From positions 62,001 to 126,000 of the forward strand of contig NZ_MRYI01000004.1 of assembly GCF_002260525.1 (NCBI RefSeq): a stretch of DNA of 64,000 nt. The letters are read 5' to 3'. Positions 47,019-55,247 of this stretch are shown here, one piece after another. Position 1 is the first letter of the stretch. Each line of letters begins with the position of its first letter. Source of the DNA: Hahella sp. CCB-MM4 (lineage in GTDB: Bacteria; Pseudomonadota; Gammaproteobacteria; Pseudomonadales; Oleiphilaceae). The notes under the pieces are model-generated. The model was not told the origin of the DNA, searched no databases, and was given only the letters and a program-made list of their open reading frames with translations. Both the position numbers and the translations under genes were made by a program.

Positions 47019-49313
47019 ATGAGAAGTGATCGAATTGCTGAATTCCTGGTGTCAAAGAAAACCCGACTTGCCATAATCAGCTTCATCTTAATTGCCCTCT
47101 CCCTTTGCGGACTCCCTTACCTGTATGTTGAAAGCGACTACAGCGTATTCTTCGACTCAAACAACCCACAACTGGTACAACATCACCTTATCGAGGATGA
47201 GTTTACCAACTCAGACACCATCTCCTTCATCATTTCATCCTCACACGAGGATCTATTTAATCAGGAAGACTTGGAAGGAATCATCTACCTCACAGACGAA
47301 GCATGGAAGTTACCTTATTCCGGCAGAGTGGATTCAATCACCAATCATCAACATACCGTGGCCGAAGAAGATGATCTGTTTGTCGGAGATTTAGTTGATG
47401 AGAACCAACTAGACAATGATCACCTTAAGAAGTACAGGGAAATTGCATTAAAGGAACCTGAACTAACTAACTTCATTATCTCATCTGACGCCAAGGTTAG
47501 TGCGGCTAACGTCTCGCTGATTTTACCGGACGACCCGATCGCAAAAGATCAGGCCTCCATTAAAGCCGTAGCAGCCGCCCGGGTTTTGGCGGCCTCTGTC
47601 ATGAGCAAATACCCGAGCCTGAATATCCAGCTCGCTGGCCAGACAACCGTTGTTGCCACTTTTAACACCCTGTCTGAGCAAGATACCAAATTGCTCTTTC
47701 CAGTCATGATTATTCTCATGGGCGCTTTGCTTATTATCCTGCTGAGATCCTTAACCGGCATGCTGGCAACACTTGTCATCATATTAACAAGCGTTGCCTG
47801 TACTCTCGGATTAATGGGATGGGTTTCCACGCCTCTAAACCAGGTCACTGCCGCCCTCCCCGTCATCATCATGACAATTGCAATTTGCGACTCAGTCCAC
47901 CTCATATACAGCTATCAATTTCATTTAGCCATAGGCCAGGACAAACTCACTGCATTAAGCAACACCTACAAATCGAATCTTCAGCCAGTATTTTTAACCA
48001 GCGCAACAACGGCTGTCGGCTTTCTCGCCATGAATTTCAGTGAAGCGCCGCCATTCAGGGAACTAGGCAACTGGGGAGCCATTGGAATTATGCTCGCTTT
48101 TACCTGGAGCCTGACGCTTCTTCCTGCCCTGCTCTATTGGCTCCCGATCAAAAGCCCCAAACAGGCCAAACAGAATTTTGCAGACCGTTTCAGCTCTTTT
48201 CTGATAAGCCATAGAAACCCGATTATCTTAATTGGTCCCATTCTTATAGCCACCCTGATTGCTCAGGTTCCCAATAATGAACTAAACGATAATACCCTGG
48301 GATATTTCAAGCAAAGCGTTCCTTTCAGGCAGGCAGCCGATTTTATGCAGGAACACCTGACAGGATTTGATGCCTTCAACTATGCCCTCAGATGCCAGGA
48401 ATCCAATTGCATTAATGAGCCTGAATTTCTACTCAAAGTGGACCGGTTTAAAGAATGGCTACTTCAGCAGCCAGAAATTGTTCATGTCATCAGCTACACC
48501 AATGTCATCAAACGACTGAATAAAAACATGAATGCCGGCAATGAGGAGTTTTATAGGATTCCTGAAAACAGGGAGTTGTCGGCCCAATACCAGCTACTTT
48601 ATGAGCTGTCACTTCCCTTTGGGCTGGACTTGAACAACATCATTAATTTCGACAAATCGGCACTTAAAGTTACCGCCATTGTTAAAGGCCAAAAAGCCAA
48701 ACAGCTACTGGAAATAGAATCCCGTATTGATCAGTGGCTCGCCAATAACCTGCCGGAACTAAGAACACCTGGTGGAGGCATATCCATCATGTTTTCCCAT
48801 CTTGGGCAGAACAATATCAACTCCATGGTATCCGGATCTCTGCTAGGCCTTCTGTTCATTACCATCACACTTATTCTGGCACTTGGCTCTATAAAGTATG
48901 GATTAATCAGCATCATTCCGAATGCTTTACCGGCAGCCATGGCCTTTGGAGTATGGGGAATGACTATTGCGGAGGTGAATGTTGCCGTGGCGATTGTATT
49001 TTCGTTTACCTTGGGGATTATCGTCGACGACACCGTTCACTTTTTATCCAAGTACATCCGGGCTCGGAGAGAACTGGGACTCGATCCAGAGCAAGCGGTG
49101 ACATATTCCTTTCATCATGTGGGGAAAGCCATCATTGTTACCACAGTCGTCCTTTCAGTGGGCTTTCTCACACTAGCCTTTTCGGAATTCAATGTTAATT
49201 CTTATATGGGCTCGATGGTCGCTATGACAATCGTTTTTGCATTGGTCCTGGACTTCTTCCTTCTGCCGGTCATCTTGCTCACCGTCGACCGCAAGACCTT
49301 ACCGGCTGGGTAA
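47019..49313 (+). CDS. MMPL/RND-superfamily membrane transporter
   Basis: A 764-residue RND-superfamily protein. The layout is one N-terminal helix, a large periplasmic loop (about 35-215), five or six helices, then a second such half (loop about 405-585, helices to the end). GIIVDDTVHFLSKY in the second half and MTIAICDSVHLIYSY in the first are the conserved intramembrane acidic segments of the MMPL/HAE3-type group. No adaptor or outer-membrane partner gene is adjacent. Position right after prsT suggests transport of a lipid or polysaccharide-linked compound, by inference only. Confidence 0.85.
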   Translation: MRSDRIAEFLVSKKTRLAIISFILIALSLCGLPYLYVESDYSVFFDSNNPQLVQHHLIEDEFTNSDTISFIISSSHEDLFNQEDLEGIIYLTDEAWKLPYSGRVDSITNHQHTVAEEDDLFVGDLVDENQLDNDHLKKYREIALKEPELTNFIISSDAKVSAANVSLILPDDPIAKDQASIKAVAAARVLAASVMSKYPSLNIQLAGQTTVVATFNTLSEQDTKLLFPVMIILMGALLIILLRSLTGMLATLVIILTSVACTLGLMGWVSTPLNQVTAALPVIIMTIAICDSVHLIYSYQFHLAIGQDKLTALSNTYKSNLQPVFLTSATTAVGFLAMNFSEAPPFRELGNWGAIGIMLAFTWSLTLLPALLYWLPIKSPKQAKQNFADRFSSFLISHRNPIILIGPILIATLIAQVPNNELNDNTLGYFKQSVPFRQAADFMQEHLTGFDAFNYALRCQESNCINEPEFLLKVDRFKEWLLQQPEIVHVISYTNVIKRLNKNMNAGNEEFYRIPENRELSAQYQLLYELSLPFGLDLNNIINFDKSALKVTAIVKGQKAKQLLEIESRIDQWLANNLPELRTPGGGISIMFSHLGQNNINSMVSGSLLGLLFITITLILALGSIKYGLISIIPNALPAAMAFGVWGMTIAEVNVAVAIVFSFTLGIIVDDTVHFLSKYIRARRELGLDPEQAVTYSFHHVGKAIIVTTVVLSVGFLTLAFSEFNVNSYMGSMVAMTIVFALVLDFFLLPVILLTVDRKTLPAG

Positions 49314-49341
49314 CCTCCATATAGCCAGAGATGTTCCCAGT

Positions 49342-50223
49342 CTATTCCACTTCCGGTTCAGGCCGGATCTTTTTCTTTGTCAGAATGCGCTTGGCAATAA
49401 TGAAGGCAATTTTCTGAAGGATGTTCGCATTACCTCCCGGCCTCCAGGTTTTCACCATCTTATTTCGATAGGCGTCAAAGTGTAGCCCATAGGGTGCGGC
49501 GATCACCTTGCCACGCCCCAGCAATATCTTAACGGCGTTAGTTGCCGCAATGCCTGCACACAGGTCAACCGCCATCGGAGTCGAGGGGCCTTTCCTTTCA
49601 TGAAAGTCCGCCCTTGAAGGATCGACAAGATAGTTCTTTTGAAGCACAGCAGGTGACAAGCCAATGAGAAACCGGATGAGCTGATCTTCCTCTGAGAGAC
49701 CTTCCATTTTGAAATACTCATCAAACGTCATTCCTCCTGGCAAAAAAGCGAGAAAAGCACACCCCATCCCCATGGGGGCAGCCGTAATTGCCGGGATCCC
49801 TTTTTCGGCGCACTTTCTGAAAACCAGTTTGCGCGCCTCCAACGCAAAAAAGTCCAGACTGTCTACATACAAGTCCACACCTTCAAGAAATTCATCAACA
49901 TTAGTGTCGTCGATTCCTTTATCGTAGTGATGGACCTCTAGCTGCGGGTTAATGTCCAGTGCACGTCTCATCATAACTTCTAACTTCGGCTGCCCAATTG
50001 TGCTCATTGAAGCTCCAGCCTGACGGTTAAAATTATGCACTTCAAAAACATCAAAATCAGAGAGCTGAAACTTGGTAATACCCAATCGGGTTAAGGTTTC
50101 AAGGTGAGCCCCACCCACTCCTCCCATACCCGCTATAGCAATTCTCTTCTCTTTAAGTACATATTGCTCCGTTTCAGACAGCCATCCGATGTTTCTGGAT
50201 ATTGCAGCATCGTAGTTATACAT
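49342..50223 (-). CDS. ThiF/MoeB/HesA-type E1-like adenylyltransferase
   Basis: A 293-residue E1-like protein. The nucleotide-binding loop IAGMGGVGGAHLETLTRLG, then LSDFDVFEVHNFNRQAG (with the conserved Asp and the Arg-rich contact) are typical of ThiF-family adenylation domains. I see no CXXC zinc pairs and no ubiquitin-like or JAB partner gene, so it is not clearly ThiF or MoeB. It is divergent from the acyltransferase gene. It might adenylate a protein C-terminus or a small acid; the substrate is unknown. Confidence 0.82.
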   Translation of the reverse strand: MYNYDAAISRNIGWLSETEQYVLKEKRIAIAGMGGVGGAHLETLTRLGITKFQLSDFDVFEVHNFNRQAGASMSTIGQPKLEVMMRRALDINPQLEVHHYDKGIDDTNVDEFLEGVDLYVDSLDFFALEARKLVFRKCAEKGIPAITAAPMGMGCAFLAFLPGGMTFDEYFKMEGLSEEDQLIRFLIGLSPAVLQKNYLVDPSRADFHERKGPSTPMAVDLCAGIAATNAVKILLGRGKVIAAPYGLHFDAYRNKMVKTWRPGGNANILQKIAFIIAKRILTKKKIRPEPEVE

Positions 50224-50332
50224 TTTGGTTCAGAGTCCAATCCTGTTTACAATTTTTCGCACTATACTTTTTAATATATAACCCTATTCTAAGGGCTTGA
50301 AAATCATATAGTTATGAGTATTGTAGCTCAGC

Positions 50333-50348
50333 TGGCAAATGGATAGCG
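50333..50348 (+). promoter_or_regulatory. Sigma-54 (-24/-12) promoter upstream of the acyltransferase
   Basis: TGGCAAATGGATAGCG fits the sigma-54 pattern TGGCA-N-TTGC with GG and GC exactly 12 bases apart; the -12 element reads TAGC rather than TTGC. Transcription would start near 50359, about 160 bases before the chosen start at 50519. The neighbourhood looks superficially like a tRNA D-arm, but no tRNA can be folded. Confidence 0.5.
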
Positions 50349-50518
50349 GAAAATCACATTATTTTTGAATAACTATTTCGAATATCTAGTCTTTTAACCT
50401 ATACCTGGAGCTTTCTCCTTTCTAACACTCCTTTACTTATAGCGCTATACTGATGATATGTCATATAGCCGGGGTTGATCTGGAAATTCGTATCGCCTGG
50501 GATAAAAGAGCAATAAAT

Positions 50519-51337
50519 ATGAGCGTTATTAAGAAACTTGGACAGACCAGAATTGGCGGTAAGCTATTGGGCGGCATGGTAGCCAATCGCGTTAACAAGG
50601 AAGCAACCACTATCGCCGAGCATTTCGATAAGTTTCTTTCTCCAGTTATCGCAAAAACAGAAAGCGACAGACAGCGCGTCTTTGAAATTCGCCACCAAGT
50701 CTACTGCGAAGAACTAAAGTTTGAACCTCCAAGACCTGACCGGCTCGAACTGGATGATTTCGATTTATATTCCGCTCACTGCCTGATAAGACACAACCCC
50801 ACAGACAGATTTGCCGGCTGCGTCAGAGTCGTTTGTCCCAGCAACGAAGGCGAGCTTCTCCCGATCCAGAAGTACTGCGCCCATGCTTATCAGGAAAATC
50901 CACTAAAACCAGAATCCTTTGCGCGGGGAAAAATTTGTGAGATATCAAGACTCGCGGTTTTAGCAGAATTCAGGCGTCGGAAAAGTGATAAGTATCGTGG
51001 TGCTGAAACCGGGGTCATAAACGAGATCACCTATTCAGAACAAGAGCTACGCTGTTTTCCTTTCATCTCCATAGGACTTTATCTGGCTGCTGCAGGTCTG
51101 GCTTTGGAAAAGGGAATAGAACACGCTTTTGTGATGATGGAACCACGTCTTGCGAGGAGCATGGCGTTAATCGGCATACAGTTTGAACAGATCGGTCCAG
51201 CCATTGAGTATCATGGGCAGCGAGCACCCTACTATATCAACCAGGAAATTTTTCTTACAAGCCTGAAACCCGGCTTCAAAGCCCTCGAAGTCGGTATTCA
51301 GCGATCCATTCTTGAACAGCTAAAAGAGCCTGACTAA
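50519..51337 (+). CDS. PEP-CTERM/exosortase system-associated acyltransferase (N-acyl amino acid synthase-like)
   Basis: A 272-residue GNAT-fold protein related to autoinducer synthases and FeeM-type N-acyl amino acid synthases. VFEIRHQVYCEELKFEP near residue 60 is the hallmark N-terminal motif, followed by FAGCVRVV, EISRLAVLAEFRRRK, and AFVMMEPRLARSMALIGIQFEQIG. A family of these enzymes is repeatedly found with exosortase systems. It probably joins an acyl group from acyl-ACP to an amino acid or similar acceptor. I start at the ATG at 50519; an in-frame ATG at 50453 has no ribosome site. Confidence 0.85.
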   Translation: MSVIKKLGQTRIGGKLLGGMVANRVNKEATTIAEHFDKFLSPVIAKTESDRQRVFEIRHQVYCEELKFEPPRPDRLELDDFDLYSAHCLIRHNPTDRFAGCVRVVCPSNEGELLPIQKYCAHAYQENPLKPESFARGKICEISRLAVLAEFRRRKSDKYRGAETGVINEITYSEQELRCFPFISIGLYLAAAGLALEKGIEHAFVMMEPRLARSMALIGIQFEQIGPAIEYHGQRAPYYINQEIFLTSLKPGFKALEVGIQRSILEQLKEPD

Positions 51338-51380
51338 CTCAGGAAGGCTCCCTCAACCATTAACGCCCTTTTTCACAGCA

Positions 51381-51415
51381 CAAAAAAAAGCAGCCTTTCG
51401 GCTGCCTTTTTTGTT
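51381..51415. terminator. Bidirectional terminator between acyltransferase and PEP-CTERM genes
   Basis: AAAAAAAAGCAGCC-tttc-GGCTGCCTTTTTT forms a stable stem with A-run and T-run flanks, placed between two convergent genes, so it can serve both strands. Confidence 0.85.
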
Positions 51416-51433
51416 TTAGGAGCATTCCTAAGA

Positions 51434-52195
51434 TTATGCGCGCTTACGACGTGCACTGAATCCTAAACCTGCTGCTGCAACACCCAGAATAGCCAGTGAA
51501 GCAGGCTCTGGTACGAATACCGCGCTCACGTCACCAGTAACTACTTGAGTACCAGTCAATTCGAATGTATCGAAATCACCGTCTACGTTAACTTTGATGT
51601 AGAAAGGATCTGGAGCAACGAAGTAGTCAGAACCGTCTGCAGTCAGAGCGAAGTTATCAAACAGCAGATCGAAGAAACCGCCAACACCAGTCAACAGACC
51701 AGTACCGTAAACCAAGTCATTAGAAGTGGCCAACAGCAAGTCATCACCGTTGTCTGCCAATGAAATTGGATCCAGAGCAGTAGCGCCCAGAGTACCGTCA
51801 GTATCGTTGTTTGGATCCAACCAAATGCTTACGAAACCGTTACCACCAGTGAACTGGTTAATTCCACCGCCGATATCAGCTACAGTACCGTCAGAAGTGA
51901 ACATAGCGTAGATTTTGTAAGTATCGCCGATTTGAGAATCTGCACCCAGATCCTGAGTACCGTCGCTACCAAACAGCTGACCAAAAGTAGCGAATGCAGA
52001 AGTTACGAAATTTCCGCCGCCAGTGAAGGTCAGGTTTTCCTGGTAACCGCCATTCAGTTTGTCGGCAGTCAGAACGGTTCCACCATATGGAGTCTCGTCA
52101 ACCTGGAAATCCAGAAACCCAGCATTTGCTTGGAAAGAGAATGCCGCGCATAAGGTCGCTACTCCAGCAGCGTTTAACGCACTTTTCTTGAACAT
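51434..52195 (-). CDS. PEP-CTERM surface protein (exosortase substrate)
   Basis: A 253-residue exported protein. I start at the ATG at 52195, with TAAGGAG upstream, giving a normal signal peptide (MFKKSALNAAGVATLCAAFS...ANAG). The C-terminus has the exosortase sorting signal: VPEP at about residue 228, a hydrophobic helix, then the basic end ARRKRA. The mature part (about 25-225) is rich in Gly, Asp, Asn and Thr and acidic, with no domain I recognise. Exosortase A, encoded at 57263, should cut at the PEP motif. A sigma-54 promoter precedes it. Confidence 0.92.
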   Translation of the reverse strand: MFKKSALNAAGVATLCAAFSFQANAGFLDFQVDETPYGGTVLTADKLNGGYQENLTFTGGGNFVTSAFATFGQLFGSDGTQDLGADSQIGDTYKIYAMFTSDGTVADIGGGINQFTGGNGFVSIWLDPNNDTDGTLGATALDPISLADNGDDLLLATSNDLVYGTGLLTGVGGFFDLLFDNFALTADGSDYFVAPDPFYIKVNVDGDFDTFELTGTQVVTGDVSAVFVPEPASLAILGVAAAGLGFSARRKRA

Positions 52196-52237
52196 CGAAT
52201 TGCTCCTTAACAATGTGTAGTTATACGCCATTGACAA

Positions 52238-52253
52238 AGCAGTCTGCGTGCCA
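52238..52253 (-). promoter_or_regulatory. Sigma-54 (-24/-12) promoter of the PEP-CTERM gene
   Basis: Read on the minus strand, TGGCACGCAGACTGCT matches the sigma-54 consensus TGGCACG-N4-TTGCT at all but one position, with GG and GC 12 bases apart. Transcription would start about 33 bases before the start codon at 52195. PrsR, the GAFTGA-bearing activator encoded at 40510, is the natural candidate activator. Confidence 0.75.
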
Positions 52254-52454
52254 ATTTTTATTTTTTCTTTATTATCATACACTTAAAAATATTTACCCTT
52301 ACCAAACTTTAGGTCAATGTAAGATTTACTGACACCCTGTTCCGCTTATGCAGCAGCTCCCCGATAACGATTAGAGCTGTTGTGCGGCAGCTATCTTTGC
52401 CTATACTTTTAGCTGCTAGTTAACCTCAATATAAGCAATAAATGGATTATTAAC

Positions 52455-53123
52455 GTGGAAAACACAGGCAAAACCAGAGACGAAATAGCCGAAGCCTACT
52501 CTTCTCCACCATGGTGGTATGACATCAGGGGCTTCTTCATACTTACGTTTGCCTATAACAGTACAATCTGGGCACAGCTCCGCTTTTTTGCCCCTAACTT
52601 TGGGAACAACCATCTGGAAGTGGCCTGCGGTACGGGCACTTTGCTGGAAATGATTTTGCGTTGGAGAAAATATAAGAAGATGCCAACTTCCAATATAGTC
52701 GGCATCGATTACGCCGAGTCAATGCTTGCCGGAGCTATCAAAAGATTCAAGGATAACCCCGACGTCACGCTGAAACACGCAGACGCCGCGGAACTTCCCT
52801 ATCCTGATAATTTCTTTGACACCGCAAATATTGCCAACTCAATACACTGTTTTCCCAGCATAGAGGGTTCACTGAAGGATATCCTTCGGGTATTGAAGCC
52901 AGGAGGGACTCTGGCCTGTAACGTTCTTCTATATCCACGAACTCCCTGGCCTTTCAATAGAATCGCCCAAAGGATTAACGACTGGGGAATCAAAAAAGGC
53001 ATTTTGTATACGCCATATCATAAAGATGAGCTAAAGGATAAGCTGCTTGAAGCGGGTTACGAGGTAACCTATGAAAATATTTCAGGGAATTGCTACGACG
53101 TAGTATGCAGAAAGCCACAGTGA
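52455..53123 (+). CDS. Class I SAM-dependent methyltransferase
   Basis: A 222-residue methyltransferase starting at GTG 52455. HLEVACGTGTLLEMIL is the SAM-binding motif I, VGIDYAESML the acidic motif II, and ADAAELPYPDNFFDTANIA the following segment; VLKPGGTLACNV is motif III-like. It resembles the ubiE/phospholipid methyltransferase type (Methyltransf_11). Substrate unknown. It is divergent from the PEP-CTERM gene. Confidence 0.85.
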   Translation: MENTGKTRDEIAEAYSSPPWWYDIRGFFILTFAYNSTIWAQLRFFAPNFGNNHLEVACGTGTLLEMILRWRKYKKMPTSNIVGIDYAESMLAGAIKRFKDNPDVTLKHADAAELPYPDNFFDTANIANSIHCFPSIEGSLKDILRVLKPGGTLACNVLLYPRTPWPFNRIAQRINDWGIKKGILYTPYHKDELKDKLLEAGYEVTYENISGNCYDVVCRKPQ

Positions 53124-53248
53124 CTCACATCCTAAGCCTGTCCGAGCAATTTCTCGTTCAGGCTTAAGCTCATCAATAGCAATTTATTCTATTCGGCAGC
53201 CAGCACCCTACAATTTAAACTAAACACTTCCCTCTTCTTAACTTTCAT

Positions 53249-54037
53249 TCATTCGCGGACCAATTGTTTAACAGTGAACCAGAGGTTTCCCAGAAATTCG
53301 TATATGACCGTTTCACTTAAAGCCAATGCTGTGGCATCAGGGGTAAATACATGATATGAAAGAGTTTTACCCCGACTGGTTAGATGCCCGACAGGCACAG
53401 GGATGACTTGAATTCCTACACTGTCAAAAATATTAACAGCCCTTTTCATATGATCTGCCGAGGTAATCAGCAAATTTGATTTGCCCACACTTACCGGCTT
53501 TACGAGATCCGCTTCAGATTCGGTATCCTTACTTCCGGCCAGCACTTCTATACGCTTTCGATCCAGGCCGAGTGACACCAGGAAATCGGCGGAATAATCA
53601 GGATGTGAAGCTTCGAATCCCGGCACCTTATGTCCGGAAAGTATGACCTTTGCATCGGGATAAACCCTGGATAATCGGAATGCTTCAACCACCCTGTACA
53701 ATGAGCATGGCGCAATTCTAGATACTTCCGGAAGCTTTTCATCTTCATTGTTCCAGCATCCCAGCACCATAATATTATCCACGTGGATAGGTGGGTCATT
53801 AAATGCCGGGTATTCCAATTCCAGTGGACGGAGCAATGAGCCTGGTATAATTGGAATGGAAAATAACAGCAGAAGAAAAAGTGCACTTCCAAAAAACCTG
53901 CCTGACAGCAAGTACCTCTGTTTTACAAAATGAAAGTACAGACCACAAAACAGCAGGAAGACAACAATGGGCACCGGCGAAACAAATGACCCGATCAGCT
54001 TTTTAAAAAAGAAGAGAGTATCCATACATTCCATCAT
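53249..54037 (-). CDS. YdcF/SanA/ElyC-type DUF218 membrane protein
   Basis: A 262-residue protein with two N-terminal transmembrane helices (FVSPVPIVVFLLFCGLYFHF and FGSALFLLLLFSIPIIPG) and a DUF218 domain (about 85-235). IMVLGCWNNEDE, RVYPDAKVILSGHK, and LITSADHMKRAVNIF fit this family. Relatives (ElyC, SanA) affect envelope polysaccharide and peptidoglycan precursor use. The start at 54037 lacks a good ribosome site; an in-frame ATG at 54025 is possible. Confidence 0.85.
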   Translation of the reverse strand: MMECMDTLFFFKKLIGSFVSPVPIVVFLLFCGLYFHFVKQRYLLSGRFFGSALFLLLLFSIPIIPGSLLRPLELEYPAFNDPPIHVDNIMVLGCWNNEDEKLPEVSRIAPCSLYRVVEAFRLSRVYPDAKVILSGHKVPGFEASHPDYSADFLVSLGLDRKRIEVLAGSKDTESEADLVKPVSVGKSNLLITSADHMKRAVNIFDSVGIQVIPVPVGHLTSRGKTLSYHVFTPDATALALSETVIYEFLGNLWFTVKQLVRE

Positions 54038-54103
54038 GTCAGAATAATTTACAAATATTTTTTATGGTACAATTTACTTCTTCAAAAACATAGGCTTACA
54101 TTT

Positions 54104-54119
54104 TGGCTTATTTTTTGCT
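54104..54119 (+). promoter_or_regulatory. Sigma-54 (-24/-12) promoter of the Tat/PqqD/HprK/exosortase operon
   Basis: TGGCTTATTTTTTGCT has TGGC and TTGCT with GG and GC exactly 12 bases apart, the sigma-54 geometry. Transcription would start near 54130, about 70 bases upstream of the first gene of the operon. The flanks are AT-rich. Confidence 0.65.
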
Positions 54120-54200
54120 TTAATAGTTTTATAACTTTTTACCAATAACACACAGTTTTAGTCGTACAATAGCCGCTAAACGTCATTCTAGGGTAAACCG

Positions 54201-54911
54201 ATGGAATCGAATAAGCAGGATAACATTGCTGAGTCTGCGCTAGGCAAATCCTCCAGACGCCAGTTTTTACAACGCGCCTCAGCCGGTGCAGTACTTGCAA
54301 CCATTCCCACCAAGTCAGTCTGGGCAGGTGGTGGTGGAATTACCCAGTCAATTGTTGCCTCAGGCCATGGCTCTGACTGGGCTGATGGAATAACAATCCA
54401 GTTACGTTCTCCAGGCTACTGGAAAAATCACTTTCCTTCGAACGAAAAAAATCTGTCTTTCAAGTCGGTTTTTGGCTGTGAGCCATTGAGCGAAAATAAT
54501 TTTTCAGGTTTTTGTAAGATCAAGTCGAATGACAATTACTACTTCGACCTGACTTTGTTTGATATCGCCAAAGATGCTGAAGGGGATTCAGGTGCCGTTG
54601 TTGATAACTCAAGCACAGATCTCGACGGAAGTCAGAATCCTGACTTTTTGAAAACCAAAGATGGGGATAACTACTTCGATCTGTCCGGCCCTCATAACGT
54701 CAACAGGTACATGGTCTGCATGTATATGAATGCGCTTTACCATGGCACCAGAGGGATCTATTACCCAATCACAAATGTTTTTGGGACGGTTGATGCATTT
54801 GCCCAGTATTTGTGTGAAAAGGCGTTAATCAGTTCTTATGAACTCGCTTCTTCTTTGGAATATATCATCCAAAACTGCGACGTGGGCACCAATACCTGCA
54901 ACGTATCCTGA
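54201..54911 (+). CDS. Tat-exported protein of unknown function, candidate substrate of the downstream cassette
   Basis: A 236-residue protein with a twin-arginine signal (SSRRQFLQRASAGAVLA, Arg19-Arg20; likely cleavage after Ala42 in SVWA). Tat export suggests folding or cofactor loading before transport. The mature part has SPGYWKNHFPS (about 70-80), a motif found in several uncharacterised bacterial surface proteins, six or so cysteines (for example FGCEP, GFCKI, NCDVGTNTC) and Asp/Asn-rich stretches. The C-terminus ends CNVS. It is the first gene of the operon, three bases before the PqqD-like gene, and may be the client of that chaperone and kinase. I cannot name a family. Confidence 0.75.
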   Translation: MESNKQDNIAESALGKSSRRQFLQRASAGAVLATIPTKSVWAGGGGITQSIVASGHGSDWADGITIQLRSPGYWKNHFPSNEKNLSFKSVFGCEPLSENNFSGFCKIKSNDNYYFDLTLFDIAKDAEGDSGAVVDNSSTDLDGSQNPDFLKTKDGDNYFDLSGPHNVNRYMVCMYMNALYHGTRGIYYPITNVFGTVDAFAQYLCEKALISSYELASSLEYIIQNCDVGTNTCNVS

Positions 54912-54914
54912 TCA

Positions 54915-55157
54915 ATGGAACTAGCACATTGCAAATTGACAAAAGGGGTGGACATCCACCCCTTTTCTGATGGATCAGGTTGTGTGTTTTTTAATACAAA
55001 TACTGGTGAAACCATCGGCATAGAGCTAAGGTTAGAGCAGATAGAAGAAGCCTTGACTGTATATTTCAGTCAAAATACCTCTGAGAAATTCCATAACCCA
55101 CTGAAAGGCTTGATTGAAAAGGGCTTCATTAGTACCGAAAACCAGCAGCCCTGTTGA
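54915..55157 (+). CDS. PqqD-like peptide chaperone (HPr-rel-A system type)
   Basis: An 80-residue PqqD-fold protein. GSGCVFFNTNTGETIGIEL followed by a helix (LEQIEEALTVYF) and LIEKGFIS fits the winged-helix-like PqqD/RRE fold that binds leader peptides. In many genomes a PqqD member of this kind is encoded beside an HprK-related kinase and exosortase A (the HPr-rel-A system). It follows the Tat gene by three bases without its own good ribosome site, so it is probably translationally coupled. Its peptide partner is unproven. Confidence 0.8.
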   Translation: MELAHCKLTKGVDIHPFSDGSGCVFFNTNTGETIGIELRLEQIEEALTVYFSQNTSEKFHNPLKGLIEKGFISTENQQPC

Positions 55158-55247
55158 TTCCGCCCGGTCGACGATATTTGAAAGATTGACCATGCGGCAG
55201 CAAGGAAGTAGCAACCAAGACCATCAGAGAACAAAAGCATTTTTTTC

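Noticed and set aside
50317-50390. tRNA-like stretch with a D-arm look (TAGCTCAGCTGG) and a TTCGAAT further on
   Set aside because: The acceptor ends do not pair, the D-stem is broken and no anticodon stem can be formed. The same bases fit sigma-54 -24/-12 spacing better.
52384-52402. Sigma-54-like sequence (GCGGCAGC...TTTGCC) upstream of the methyltransferase gene
   Set aside because: The GG and GC elements are 13 rather than 12 bases apart, and the spacing is strict for sigma-54.
54201-55157. Classic lasso-peptide cluster
   Set aside because: The upstream protein is too long and Tat-targeted to be a typical precursor, and no transglutaminase-like protease or asparagine-synthetase-like cyclase is present.
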